Positions 48,091-60,626 of a DNA stretch of 64,000 nucleotides are shown one piece after another. The notes beneath the pieces were generated by a model. It worked only from the letters and a program-made list of their open reading frames with translations. It was not told where the DNA came from and did not search any database. A program made the position numbers and the translations under genes. This DNA is from Hevea brasiliensis (lineage: Eukaryota; Streptophyta; Magnoliopsida; Malpighiales; Euphorbiaceae). Where the stretch lies: the NCBI RefSeq assembly GCF_030052815.1, contig NC_079510.1, forward strand, positions 25,232,823 through 25,296,822, read 5' to 3'. Every line of letters begins with the position of its first letter. Within the stretch, counting starts at the first letter, position 1.

Positions 48091-50656
48091 TTGCGGTTTT
48101 TGCAGCTAGAAACCCTAAACCCGGGAGAAAATTCATAGAATAATTTTTGGGATTCCAGAGAAGAGTCATTGAGGTTTCTACGGTATTAGAATGCTAAGAA
48201 AAGGCTTAGAAAAATCTTTCGATCAGTACAGACGATTTTGGCTCAATAAGCCAAATGGAGGGCATTTTGGTCATTTCGTCTTCGGAGATGATTTTTGACC
48301 GACTTGTCCAGTTAAGCAAATAATTATTATGACATAAAATATGAATAAATATTGCTACAAATTAAATTGAAATTGAGTAGAAAAGAAAAGAAAAGAAAAT
48401 GAAATAAAATACAAATTATGACATCATTATTGTGTCATTAAAAGTCCTCCACCAATCAAATTGTAACACACACTTTATAATCCAATTAAAAAGAGATAAA
48501 ATGAGTTAAAAAGGAAAAATAAATTCTGCTACCCATCTTCTTCAAGCAGCCGACTTCTTCTCCCTCTCCTCTCACCATTTTTTATCAAACTTCTCACTAA
48601 GAATTTCTTGATAAATACCCCATAAAATCATAAGCTTGCTTCACAAAAATTATTTCTTATCCCTTAAACAACTTCTAGGCAGCAAAAAGAAGAAGGAATT
48701 AAGAGGTTAGGGCAGCTTGGACTCTCCTAAGCAAGGTTAGTGCTCATCCCTCCTTTCCTTTCTTCTTTATTCTTACAATTAAGGGTGATTAAGTATAAAT
48801 TCCATGAGTAAAACTAAAATTTATGCATGAATGATGAGACCCAAATTTTAGCCAGCAAAGGAAGTTGATAATTTTGATGTTGTCTTTTGATTAAATTTTG
48901 TCTATTAGCATCAATTACAATGTTTACTTAAGCCATAATTGAAGATTGCATGAGTTATGTGAGATGTGAAGTATGGAGTTAGGGTTTGGGGCACAAAATT
49001 TGGATTTTTCTCATGTGTTAATGAATGAAAGTTCTAATGGTCAATTAGTGACCATTTGGCTAAGTATAATGAGGAATTAAAGTGAATTGTAGCTTTGGAT
49101 TTGAGGTTGGGTATGCTGCCTTGAGTGCCCTACAAGTCTGGATGTGAGTCCAGCAAGTTGGGCAGCTATAACTTGAGTTGTATAGGTTCAATTGGTGCAA
49201 TTCCAATTGAACATGAAATTAGACACATAATGGCACAACTTTGATGAAGGAAACCTGTCCAGAAAACAAACTTATGATGCCCTAAAAAATTGACCAAATC
49301 TGGATAGCACCAATTCTGCCTGTACAAAATAACCAAATGAACAGTATTCATTCATTTGGTCATAACTCAGTGTAGAAAGGTCCAATTGACCTGAAATTTA
49401 TATCAATGGAAAGCTTAGGCAAATTAGAACAACTTTTATACAGAACACAAACTCAAATTCTGGACTTAACTAAATGAAATTGCTAGCCAAAGTTAGACTA
49501 CCAAATCTGGCAGAACAAAAAAAATTGCCCATAAATTCTGGGTAAAGGCAATCTGACCAGTTATGGTGCAATAGCCATAACTTAAGCTAGAAAACTCCAA
49601 ATGGGGTGATTCAAAAAGTGAAATGTAACTAGACACAATAAAGAATAACTTTGATTAAGAACACTTGGTCAAATTCTCACTGTAGAATGGCCTAATGGAA
49701 CAGTGAACTCTAGCACCCAAAAACTGAAATTTTGATTTATTCTCCATTGGTTAGAAGTATGAATTGGCAATTAATGCCAACACTTTTGGGAACCAAAATA
49801 TGGTAAATCTATGTGATTAAAACTTATGTAACTATTATATATGAGAAATTCAATATTTTGACTTAAATGACTAAATGAATAGTAACCTTACATGTTAAGT
49901 ACAAATATTCAAGAAATAACTTTGCAATATGCCCTAATAGGCCAAGTGTGATTGGTTTGGATAGGTTGGCATGCCAATAGGGTTTTGATAGCAATACTGC
50001 GTATGACTTCATGCTATTCTGTGATATGATAGCCTATGGCTATACTGATTATGATGTTATACTTGGCTTTATGCCTTATTGCTTTTATGGCTTATTAGCC
50101 ATTCTGTCTGCACACTGGGAGACACATTGTGATCGATGGTGTGACGGCCCGAGGTACCTGATACCCAGTGCTAGTTTACCCATTTATCCAGTCTGGTCAA
50201 TTTGTATAGGTTACTTGGGCATTGAAAAGTATAAATGTAATTGAATTGATTATTAAAGGAAGTAAGGAAATTAAATATCAAGATAAAGAACAAGAATGAT
50301 TACAATAAAAAGAGGCTCAAAATTATCAAAAAAATGATTAATAAAATGCTAGAAAGAGTTAATATCATAAGAATATTAGCAACTAAAAATATTAGTAATT
50401 AAATAAATGAGTAAGAATATTTAAAATAAATTAGATTAGTTATTTAGCAGAAGAAAAAAAATTGAAATGAATTGGAACGATATTAAAATTTAATTATTAT
50501 GAAAGAATTGAGCGCTTTTGAAGAGGAATAAATTAGAACAAAGGATAGTTAATACTAGAAGTATTATATGAAATTAGATTAAATTCCAGGGTATCCAAAT
50601 TTTGATCTATTTCTTTCTTTATTTGTATATTATTTTCTTGTTATATTATTGCACCA

Positions 50657-50696
50657 CTAAGTAGAAATGCTTAGCGCGATGGATTTGTTTCCTTCG
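50657..50696 (+). other. LTR hairpins 1 and 2 (solo LTR S)
   Basis: CTAAG/CTTAG (50657-50661, 50670-50674) is followed by GCGATGGA/TCCTTCGC, an 8-bp stem with one mismatch. The sequence differs from the E3 and G2 copies but the arrangement is the same. Confidence 0.5.
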
Positions 50697-51290
50697 CACA
50701 GGTACTGAAGGTAAAGCCCAGCGAATATTAAACAGAGATTTTGGAGTTCTGATCTGCAGAAGTGTCTGAAGTATTCAAGGTTGTCACCTCCTCAGCAATA
50801 CATGTAGATAGGGCTCATATTAGTCATATTATGTAATTTGTGCATTATAATTATTTATTATATTATAATGAAAATTAGGAAATTGTATGTAATATGCACC
50901 TGATGTAAAGTATGAATTTATGCAATTAGTTTGCAAATTATGTAAACTAATGAAATTGAGAATTTTGATATATGTAATAAGCATGAATGAATTTGTACAA
51001 ATAAGTATAGATTTGAATTACATAATAATTTTTGAAATGATGATATGAGTATGGATGAATTATTGTATGGAAAATATTGTTGAGATTTTTAAACAGGTAA
51101 ATATTGAAATACGCTAAACGATAATAAAATAGGGAAAACTTCGCTGGTTTCTCCTTAGAAAAATAATTGATATCAAAATATAATGATAACCAAATTTTTA
51201 AAGGAATAAAGTAAGATAAGATAGGGTGCTCCGGCATCGAGTGTGACATATCTTACTCGGCTACACTGTAGTCGGGTGAGGGGTGTCACA

Positions 51291-53759
51291 AAATCTATGG
51301 TGATGCGGTCCCATTTCCACTCTGGTATGGATATAGGTTGTAACAACCCTGATGGAACCTAATGCTTAGCCTTAACTTGCTAGCATGTCAAACATCTAGT
51401 CACAAAATCACCAATCTCTTTCTTCATTCCAGGCCACTAATAATGTGTTTTCAGGTCTTGGTACATCTTGGTACTTCCTGGGTGCATAGCATGAAAGCTA
51501 CTGTGCGCCTCTTTCAAGATATTCTTCTTCAGTTCCTTATCTCTTGGTACACATATTCTGCCTTTATAATACAGGCACCCATCTCCTTTTAACTCATAAT
51601 CAGTCTCCTTCCCCTCTAGAGTTCTGCCCATAACAGTTAGCAACTTTTCATCCCTTAGCTGTGCTCCTTGTATTTGCTGTAACAAGCTTCGCTTTACAAG
51701 CAACTCAACCAAAATTTCCCCATTCTGTGCTAAAGACAACCGAGCATTCAGTGCTCTCAAAGCCATCATGGACTTCCTGCTCAGTACGTCAGCCACTACA
51801 TTTGCCTTTCTCGGGTGATAGTCGATCATACAGCCATAATCTTTAAGGAATTCAATCCATCTCCTCTATCTCAGATTGAGTTCCTTCTGGGTTGGCAAAT
51901 ACTTCAGACTCTTATGATCCGTATAGATGTAGCATTTCTCACCATATCGGTAATGCCTCCATATCTTCAATGCAAATATTATTGTCGCCAATTCTAGATC
52001 ATGAGTTGGGTAATTCTTTTCATGTGGCCTTAGCTATCTGGAAGCATAGGCAGCTACTTTCCTTTCCTACATCAGAACACACCCAAGCCCATTATGAGAG
52101 GCATCACTGTAGATCACATAGTCTTCCTCTGACTCTGGCTGTGTCAACACTGGAGCTTCTGTAAGCATAGCCTTCAGCTTCTCAAAACTGGTTTGACATT
52201 TATCATTCCAATCAAAATTTGCATTCTTATATAGTAACTTAGTCAGTGAGGCTGTTATAAGGGAGAATCCCTTCATAAATCTCCTGTAGTATCCTGTTAA
52301 CCCCAAAAAGCTTCTGACCTTTGTTACATTTCTGGGAGGCTTCCATTCAACTATTGCTTCAATCTTCTTTGCATCTACCTTGATCCCATCTGTCGACACA
52401 ATGTGTCCAAGGAAGGATACCTCATCCAATCAGAAGTCACACTTGGACAACTTGGCATACAACTGCTTTTCCCGCAGTGTCTGTAGTACTACTCTCAGGT
52501 GTTCATCATGCTCCTCTTGGTTCTTAGAATACACTAAGATATCATCTATAAAGACCACAATAAACCAATCCAAGTAGAGATGAAAGATGCAATTCGTTAG
52601 GTCCATAAAAGTTGCTGGTGCATTTGTTAGCCCAAATGGCATCACTAGAAACTCATAGTGTCCATACTGGGTCCTGAAAACAGTTTTAGGAACATCTGTC
52701 TCCTTCACTCTCAACTGGTGATAGCTGGATCTGAGATCTATCTTGGAGAATACTCCAGCTCCCCTCAACTGATCAAACCGGTCATCTACCCAAGGTAAAG
52801 GGTATTTGTTTTTCATTGTCACCTTATTCTGCTGCCGGTAGTCTATACATAGCCAAAGTGTACCATCCTTCTTCACAAATAGCACTGGTGCTCCCCAGGG
52901 TGACACACTAGGGCTTATGAAACCCTTATCTAGTAGCTCCTGTAACTGAACTTTTAACTCTTTCAGTTTAGTGGGTGTCATCCTATATGGAGCAATGGAA
53001 ATCGGTGCAGTACCTGGCATAACCTCTATAGCAAACTCCACTTCTTTATCAGGTGGCAAACCCGACAACTCTTTCGGAAACACATCCGAAAATGCACATA
53101 CTGTGGGGATCTCCTGTATGTTTGGGCTAGTTTTCCTAGTGTCAATAACATGTGCTAAGAAAGCCTCATAGCCCTTTCTTATCATTCTTCTGGCTGTTGT
53201 GGCTGATATGATAGTAGAAAGACAACCCGTTCCTTCACCCACAACTGTAATCTCATCCCCTTCTACTGTTTGTAGTGACATCCTCTTTAGCCGACAATCT
53301 ACCATCGCCTGATGACGTGATAACCAATCCATACCCAATATCACATCGAACTCATGGAATGGTAGCTCAATCAAGTCAGCTGGAAACTCATAACCCTGTA
53401 TCCTCAGAGGACAACCCTTGTAGACCTTTTTCACCTTAACACTATGGCCTAAAGGGTTTGTGACTTGTATGTCCTCCTTTAAGTCCTCTACTTATACCCC
53501 TCTATCAACTGGCTGTATGATACACACATATGAATGTGTGGAACCCGGATCAATCAATGCACATACTAACAGATCATAAAGAGAAAATGTACCTCTAATG
53601 ACATCAATTGGCTCTGGCTCATCTCGAGCTCTCATAGCATAAGCACAAGGTGCTACCCTAGTCTCCTGCCTCTGAACTGTCTCTGTAGTAGGCCTCTGTG
53701 ATGTACCAGCTGTATCAGGCCTCACAGGTCTTTTACCCCTCTATGCTACTGGGGCAGAC
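51291..53759 (-). pseudogene. pol: G1 pol, 5' part (PR-RT-RH-integrase zinc finger)
   Basis: Protease: LIDPGSTHSYV (about 53560). The 334-codon open stretch 52430-53434 has [51 protein letters not shown] and intact FIDDILVYS. RNase [15 protein letters not shown] (about 52070-52110). The connection domain gives IDYHPRKANVVADVLSRK. The integrase zinc finger begins HSSFHAMHPGSTKMY (about 51450-51500), with CLTC further left. All these blocks share one frame from about 54525 to 51296, broken only by stops. Solo LTR S interrupts it at the start of the integrase core. Confidence 0.9.
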
Positions 53760-54936
53760 CTCTCCATCTAGGGTGGAGCAGTGGGAACACTAGCATTCCT
53801 CTGTGGACAATCCTTCATGAAGTGATCCGTAGACCCACATCAGAAACATCCACCAGTCAACAATCTGCACTCTCCTCAGTGGGGCCTCCCACAATGTGTA
53901 CAAGCTGGTGGTGGGGTTGATCCCCGTGTAGCTATACCCAGAGAACTACCCACTAATGTACTAGACTGTCCTCCTCCTCTCCTTGGGGCAAATCGGGATC
54001 TCTGCTTCTTACCTCGACCCTAAGTCTGACCCTGAGACTCCTTGGGTCTCTTACTACCCGTGTCTGCTAAACCGGACTGACCAGATCCAGAACCCCTCTT
54101 GCGTTGCCTGTCGTTTCTGGACTGCTCTTCATTTCTGACTCTCTCCACATCAAAGGCTGATGGTACCAACAGAGAGAAATCAGTGAAGTGGTGAGATGTC
54201 ACTATTAGCTTGATGTTGTCATTCAGTCCGTCCTCAAACCTTCTGCACTTATCAGTTTTTGTGGGCATCAACTCCAATGCATATCCTCTAAGTCTCACAA
54301 ATTCTCACTCATATTAGGAGACTGTAAGCTGCCACTGTCTCAGTACCAAAAATTCTCTCCTTCTGGCCTCCAAGTACACATGACTGATATATTTCTTTTT
54401 GAATTCAACCAGAAAGAACTCCCAAGTAATATGTGCAGACTGTACCACTCTCGATACTGTCACCCACCATCTATAAGCATCCTCCTGTAGCAGTGACAAA
54501 GCACACTCCAATTGTGCTCTGGGGTGCAGTGCAACTACTGCAATACCCTCTCTGTCCTCTCCAGCCAATACTCTGCTATGGCTGGATCATCCTGCTTCTT
54601 ACCCCTGAAGTCAACTGCCCCATACTTTCATAGTTTCTCTAGTGGGAATCTGTGCACAGGTTGCGGCTGTGGGGGCGGTGGTGGCTGTACAGGTAGTGAG
54701 GGTTGTGGCTATGGCTGTGGAGGTAGAGGTGGGTGTGGTTGTGGGATGGCTCCGGTGACCTGACGGAGCAGTTGAGTCATCTATTCCAGGAAGGCCTGCT
54801 GTGCTCTCCTTGCAGTACCACAGGATGACTCGGCTCTACAGCTTCACTCCCTACTAGGAGCAGGTGCGGGTATGTGACTCTCTACCTCCTCCTTTATCGG
54901 TCCTGGAGGTCCGTGCTCTAAAGGATCAGATGCCAT
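53760..54936 (-). pseudogene. gag: G1 gag, disrupted
   Basis: ATG 54936 gives MASDPLEHGPPGP. A Pro/Gln-rich tract (54660-54760, seen as a Gly-rich sequence on the other strand) precedes the capsid core (54314-54568, LSLLQEDAYRWW). A one-base frame change lies near 54525. Downstream, DKCRRFEDGLNDNIK is capsid, followed by a basic linker. The zinc knuckle reads CF*CGSTDHFMKDC near 53815-53860, with a TGA replacing an expected Arg codon. The Q/P-rich N-terminus is longer than in G2 and E3. Confidence 0.85.
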
Positions 54937-55060
54937 CGATCCTATAAAACAGATAAAGAACAGATCTGCATTAGTGTCACCTCGACTCTATTTAAAGGCC
55001 CATGCATGTAATGCACTTTATCTATTTTTAACATTTAGGTCTAGAACCACCTAAACCTCT

Positions 55061-55072
55061 GCTCTAATACCA
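55061..55072 (-). other. G1 primer-binding site, one mutation
   Basis: The minus strand reads TGGTATTAGAGC, one C-to-T change from the initiator tRNA-Met complement. It lies 6 bases inside the 5' LTR. Confidence 0.85.
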
Positions 55073-55078
55073 CTTAAA

Positions 55079-58000
55079 TGTGACGCCCCTTACCCGTCTA
55101 CTATATAGCCAAGCAAGAAGTGCCACATTTAGTGCTAGAGCACCCTATCTTGTCTTATCATGTTTATTGCAAATTTTTAATATCATTTAAAAACAGGTAT
55201 TCCATAGGTGGAATATTTTTTTTTATATAACTTATTTTTGTGGAGACCCAAACAGAGCCTCCTCTATTTTGTTAGCATCTGGCGGGTTCCACTAATCACC
55301 TGTTAACATGTTCATATTCATTTCACACATTTCCAAATCATATTCTATTGTATCATATCATTTACAATATTTATGAGATCTCAAAATGAAGTATCATCTA
55401 TTGCATTCATATAAAAATTCATAGATAATAAATTACAAGTGTTCATTATAATCTCAAAGTTTAATTACAAGTCCAAAATGAAATACATCATAAACTAGTA
55501 ATTACATCATGATTAAACATAATGAACCAAAATACTAGTCTATACATAGGCCCTACCAAAATACAAAAGACTGGTGAGGTGACTCTGGACAGTAGCAGAT
55601 CCTGTCGGAGCTCTGTTCAAGCACTACTGTGACGGCTACTGATCTCCAGTATTTACGAGATGGAAAACTAACGCGCTAAGCATAACGCTTAGTGGTGCAT
55701 AATTTGTGATAACAATAACTAAACAATGTAAATAATAATTCTATATATGGCAAATTTCATAATGTCTAGGTATTTTACATTTTCATTTCACTTTGGAAAT
55801 AATTTAAATTATCGGGATCTTTTCTGTTTACTTATTATATATTCAGTCTTAATTAATTATTATCAGTGCCCAAGAAACCTATAACAGACTATAAAAGCTG
55901 GATACACGGGAGTATATGGGTTAGACAGCCATATGTCTACCCTGTATACATCTGTCAGGCACGAGGCCAGCTGGTCAGGCTTATAAAGCTAGAAATAAAG
56001 TTAGGCACAATGGCCAATAAGTAGGCATATAGCCTGTAGAACAATTATACTAGACATATATTGTCAGTTCATGATTTTCTCTGTAGGCAGTACTGCTATC
56101 TGTAGTCCCTAATTGGTATACCAATCGATCCAAACTAAATAAATAAGTCTAGGTATACTATGGGCAATTACACATTATTACATATTTATTTGAATGTTCA
56201 TATTACTTTATAATGGGAAAATAGGTCCCACATACCTCTTTCATGTGGTTTAGTGTTTAATGACTTGTTAGGATTAAACTCCCTACCATAAGATAATTTA
56301 TTTCATTGACCTTCCTTTAGTTTCAGTTTTTGTGTCTTACCTTTACCTATCCATATAATTAGTTTGTAGCCACTGTTTGGCCACACTTCCTTCATGGAAG
56401 TTGTTCCTATATGTCTTATCTTTATTTTCCCTTTTGAATCATGTCAATTTGATTTTTAGAACTCAAGTTATGGTCAGATAACCATAACTGACACATTTTC
56501 AGATTCTGGTTCCTTAACTAGGCAGCTTTTGGACTTAGAGTTTACCTAATTAATGGAACATGTTGTAGTCACTTTTAGGCATGGTGATCTTCATAGAAAA
56601 TGTTGTCCCATGTCTTATGATCATTAAGAAATTTTTATCACAATTTTTCAAGTTTTTTGGAATTATATATGGCCAATTAACTGACCTGGGCTCATGTACC
56701 CTGTGCCAACAGAGGTTCAGTTTAGGACAGTGACTGCAGGTCACTTTTTGAAGCTCTTAAGTTCATAATTTGAGGAAGGTTCCTAAAACAAAGTTGTAGC
56801 CCTATTTCTTAGATTTTTGGAAAGGTATGGCTCATCTCAATTGGATTTTTTTAGTCGGATTTATGACTAAAAGACTGTTCTGGGGTCAAGTAAAGTTTGG
56901 TCAGATTCCAAGTTTTGCTGCAGTAAATTGTTCTAACTATTGGACCTAGTTCTCTTGATTTATGAGTTTTGGTCAAAATACCAATTTTGTATGTCTGTGT
57001 CTTGTGGACATTTTTCCACTGGTTTCATTACATTTGAGTTCTTGTAGACCAAGTTGGGCCATTTTTCCAAAACTGGTCGGGTGAGTTTATGTCCAGCAGT
57101 TTCTGGGCAACCTAATTCTAGGCAGTTTTGTGACCCAAATTGGGCCAGCAATTTGGTTTGGTGTTTGCCATTTCTGGGTTCAGTGGTCTTTATGAAAATT
57201 GTAGCCCTATATCTAAGCTTTCCAACGGTATCAAATTCAGGTCATTTGGATCAGTATAGAGGGAGTTATGACTAAATGAATATGTACTATTTATTTGATC
57301 ATTTTCTGGGTTTTGTGCAGGGTCATCCGGATTTGTGCAGTGTTTAGATCAAGTTTTTGACAAAATTTAGGCATAGTGTCTAAATGAAAAATGGGATATT
57401 TTGAGTCTAATTTCACCTTAAATTGGCCTTATACCAATTAGAGTCACACATTTTCAGTTATGGTTCAACAAACACACTGGACTCATTGAGTCCCAACCTA
57501 TAGAAAAATGACACTCCCAAAATTCAATCTCCTCTATCTTCCTTACTTTAATTTGCATAAATAACACTTCAATTTGGTAACAAATATTCTCAACCAAGTC
57601 AATCTCAACAATTACACAACAATCCTCAAATCATGTACACAAACCCTAGTTTCAAAGTTTCAATTACATATATGTCTATGCAAATCAATTCCAACATATA
57701 ATACCTTGTTAATTCACTTCCCCAACTAAATTAAAACTATCAAAATCATCAATTTCATGCTTCATCTAGGGCTGTCGAAATTCAAGGGATTCTTTCGTTA
57801 AGATTTTCTTTTTAATTTCATGAAATTTATACTTGGCTAAATATGCTTTTCATGTTTAATGAAGAGAAAGAGATGGATTAGTGCACTAACCTTACTTGAG
57901 CGTCCCAAACTTTAACTTTCTTGCTTCTTACTACTATCAATAGCTTCCTTATGGAGTGGGCTAAATTTTTAATGAAGAGGATTATGGGTTTTGGTGAGTG

Positions 58001-58126
58001 GATGAAGTGAGATTCAAGCTTAAAGCTTAAAAAAAAATGGAGGAAGAGGGCAACAATGGTGGACGGCACAAGAGAAAGAGAAGAGATGGGGAAGATGACT
58101 TTGCGTTGGTGAGTTTTGTCCTCTTA

Positions 58127-58195
<69 letters not shown>

Positions 58196-58587
58196 TTATG
58201 CGTACTTAAAATTTTAAATTTCCATAAGTCTTTTTATTTTCTTTTCCTTTCTTCTTTCTTTTCTTTTTCTTCCTAATTCAATTCATAATATTAATTTATG
58301 TTAATTATTTTATTCTCTAAATTCTTAAATTTGACATTTAGGTCAAAATTCATCTCTGATAGTGAAATGACCAAAATGCCCTTCATGGTGCATATCGGGT
58401 TATTTTTATTATTTTATACCAATTAATAAATTCTCTAAATTTTTTCTATATTTTCTTAACATTTATTCCATCAATTTATGCCTCCTAACTATAGTTTAAG
58501 TGTAGTTCCAGACATTCTGACTGTCTGAACAGACATTAGTCATTGGAACAGTAAAATGTACGGACTACTTATGGTGAGGGCGTTACA
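55079..58587 (-). repeat. G1 5' LTR, uninterrupted
   Basis: A 3509-bp LTR, the partner of 20092-21030 plus 31470-34005. It shows the empty target site of G2 near 56020-56040. It carries a CTAAGC/GCTTAG hairpin (55676-55692) and (TA)30 (58131-58190). No 5S-like block was found near its start. Its first 130 bases differ from the partner at about 16 positions, mostly transitions. Confidence 0.94.
58131..58190. repeat. (TA)30 microsatellite in G1 5' LTR
   Basis: It is eight units longer than the (TA)22 in the partner LTR. The flanking AGAGGACA (minus strand) aligns with the sequence just after the E3 TATA box, so the array appears to have grown from a core promoter TATA. Confidence 0.9.
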
Positions 58588-58592
58588 ATTCT

Positions 58593-60493
58593 AGCACAAA
58601 GTATCATAAATTGGTTCACAATCGAGGATACTTCACACAGGACATGACTTATCCAGAAAGATTATATTCATGTTTGTTCCCAAGGTATTTATATGAGATA
58701 TAAATAAGATGGAATGGTGAGTCTCATGTCATATAACAAACATGATAGGCACTTATACATGATAAGTAGGCCGAACCAGTGACGCATATGACAAGCACAT
58801 GGAGTTTACTCTTGTCAATGCATTGTCATATATCATATCAGTGCATATAATCTTTAGACCTGAGATAATACAGTTATCTTGTATATAGGAGGTTTGAGTT
58901 TGATACTGCTTTCATACTTGTACTGTGTATGGGTATATGGGCATGTGTTGGCTCCTACTAGTTATATATGGAGATAGGTGTTAATCAAGATGGAATCTGT
59001 TACCCTAAGTAAATAGGGATAAAATCCTATGTTCATTTAATTGTTCTTGATGTTTCAAGTTCCTGGCCAGGACAGACAGATTTAGTCAGAAAAGAGTTTC
59101 TGACAAGAAAATCTAATTAATCAAGAACTGGAATTAAAAGAAAACATAATGTTCATAGCAAATAGGATTTGACATTAACCATGACTCCAGCTCAAATTGG
59201 GATTTTGTAACAGAGAGATTCTAGTGCATGGTAACATTTTATAGGTTCATTTAAGGTATTTCTTGTTACTGATTGGGTGGCCATGGCACGCTATGCTAGG
59301 TATCAACCATGGTCTATGAGATGTCTAAAATGATTTAGAGAAATCATTTATGGTAAGAAAGAGTTCTGATGATATTAAGAGTTAATATCATATCTCATTG
59401 CCAATTAGTGATGAGCCTAGTGAGTCACACACATATACAAGTTAATCACCAAGTAAAATGTGATTTAATTGATTAATTAAAGAGTTTAATTAATTAATTA
59501 AATAGGTTTGGTTTGCAATAAGATTGCAAAGTCCCTAGCATGGCTTGAAACCAAATCTAGGTTATTGGATGTATAGTATAAGTTAAATTTATATTTAAAG
59601 TGTTTAAATATGAATTTAATTGTGAGAAATTAATTAATGAAGATTAATTAATTGATTTATATTTGATATAAATTGATTAGAAGAGGAGAAATAATGATTT
59701 TGGGTTGAGAACTCAAAATTACAACATAAGGGTAATTTGGTCATTTCACATGATGACATGTGGCACCATGAGATGGTGACACATGGTCATGTAAGATGAT
59801 CAAAGTCAAGATTAAGTCTAGCTTTGACACTTAGCTTAATGTGATTAAGTCAATTAAAAATAAGATACAATGTGGTGGTGACATGTGGCAAAGGGTTTAA
59901 GTGATTACTTGACCTAATTATAAAAGGGAAAAGAAAAGAAGAAACAAATAACACTCTCTCTTATCACAAGTGTGGCGGCACCTTTTCTCTCCCTCTCCTC
60001 TTCTTGCTTTCTCATCAATTTAAAGAGAATAACCCAAATTCCTTTGAATTAAAATTGCTAGAAATTTTTTCTAGTGTCCTATACACACAAACAACCTCTC
60101 TAAAGGCAAAAACCCAAATTATAATTGGTTGGCAAGGCTTGAGAAGCTGATTTGGGGGCTGCCCATTGGTGATCTTGGTGTGGAGAAGCTAGAGGGATAA
60201 CACTTGGGGTCCTAGGTGCTTCCTAAAGGTGCCAATTGCATCCACAGTGCATCAAAGAGGTTAGTGCCCAAACTTCTCTTTTAAACTAGGGTTTAATTGA
60301 ATTAATTTGTTAATTCACAATCTTAAATGGCAAATGAAGATCCTAATACATATTAAAAGTGTTTTAATATGCAATTGAGCATTGAAATTAATTAGGCACA
60401 TAAGAGATGTGGCGTGATGCATGAAACCCTAAAAGAAATTTTTTTTAAAATTCAATGCTCTAATGAACCAATCACCATGCTTTCGCTCCTTCA
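58593..60493 (+). repeat. C1 3' LTR, second segment
   Basis: It resumes the LTR broken at 20091: AGCACAAAGTATC follows the right copy of the G1 target. It includes about 154 bp (58876-59029) absent from the 5' LTR. TATA box at 59929-59936. It ends CTTCA at 60493, followed by the AGAGA target duplication. Confidence 0.95.
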
Positions 60494-60626
60494 AGAGACT
60501 CCTCCATTTTTGCTCACCTAAGCTCCAAACACTAGCCAAATACACCATAAAACCTCTTGACCTCTTCATAAAAAATTGATCTTGCACCTTGAACAATTAC
60601 TAAGCAGCAAAAAGAAGTAGAGAAAA
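60494..60626 (+). repeat. Gypsy LTR A, second segment
   Basis: The first five bases AGAGA are the C1 target duplication. The sequence then continues LTR A, matching solo LTR S around 48540-48690 (shared AAGCAGCAAAAAGAAG). It is interrupted at 60627 by LTR B, whose target copy here would be GAAAA (60622-60626). Confidence 0.8.

Larger units (their letters stand above)
47876..51290 (+). repeat. Solo LTR S (gypsy type)
   Basis: 3415 bp from TGAAACACCC to GGGTGTCACA with the exact five-base duplication AAATC on both sides (47871-47875 and 51291-51295). No primer site, purine tract or coding domain lies inside, so it is a solo LTR left by LTR-LTR recombination. Its start matches LTR A and its 3' half matches LTR B in reverse. 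It contains a 5S-like block (48045-48090), nested hairpins (50031-50101) and a CTAAG/CTTAG hairpin (50657-50674). The third base A (TGAAACA) departs from the TGTAACA terminus of relatives. Confidence 0.93.
20092..58587 (-). mobile_element. Gypsy element G1 (Tekay-like), carrying three insertions
   Basis: G1 reads right to left: 5' LTR 55079-58587, primer site, gag, pol, purine tract, 3' LTR ending at 20092. Target duplication TTTCT (20087-20091) versus ATTCT (58588-58592) has one mismatch, and the C1 5' LTR confirms TTTCT as original. Removing G2, E3 and S leaves about 12.6 kb. LTR copies differ at about 18 of 255 bases in one stretch and more near the LTR start, so G1 is older than G2 (about 7 of 215). 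The tail carries a chromodomain-like segment. The coding region is disrupted throughout. Confidence 0.9.
12205..60493 (+). mobile_element. Ty1/copia element C1, split by 38.5 kb of nested insertions
   Basis: Its own DNA is 12205-20091 plus 58593-60493. LTRs start TGTTAGTAG and end CTTCA. The five-base target duplication AGAGA is exact (12200-12204 and 60494-60498). Inside are a primer site, a 1.5-kb leader, gag, integrase, RT, RNase H and a purine tract. Gypsy element G1 sits in its 3' LTR at 20092. No protease domain is seen. The domain order is copia; Tork/TAR-like affinity is tentative. Two LTR segments differ at about 9 of 179 hand-aligned bases. It is defective. Confidence 0.92.

Noticed and set aside
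54512..54763. Gly/Cys-rich open frame on the plus strand
   Set aside because: It is the complement of the Pro/Gln-rich N-terminus of G1 Gag on the minus strand.
58037..58276. Plus-strand open frame with a long Tyr-Ile repeat
   Set aside because: It is a translation of the (TA)30 microsatellite in the G1 LTR, not a gene.
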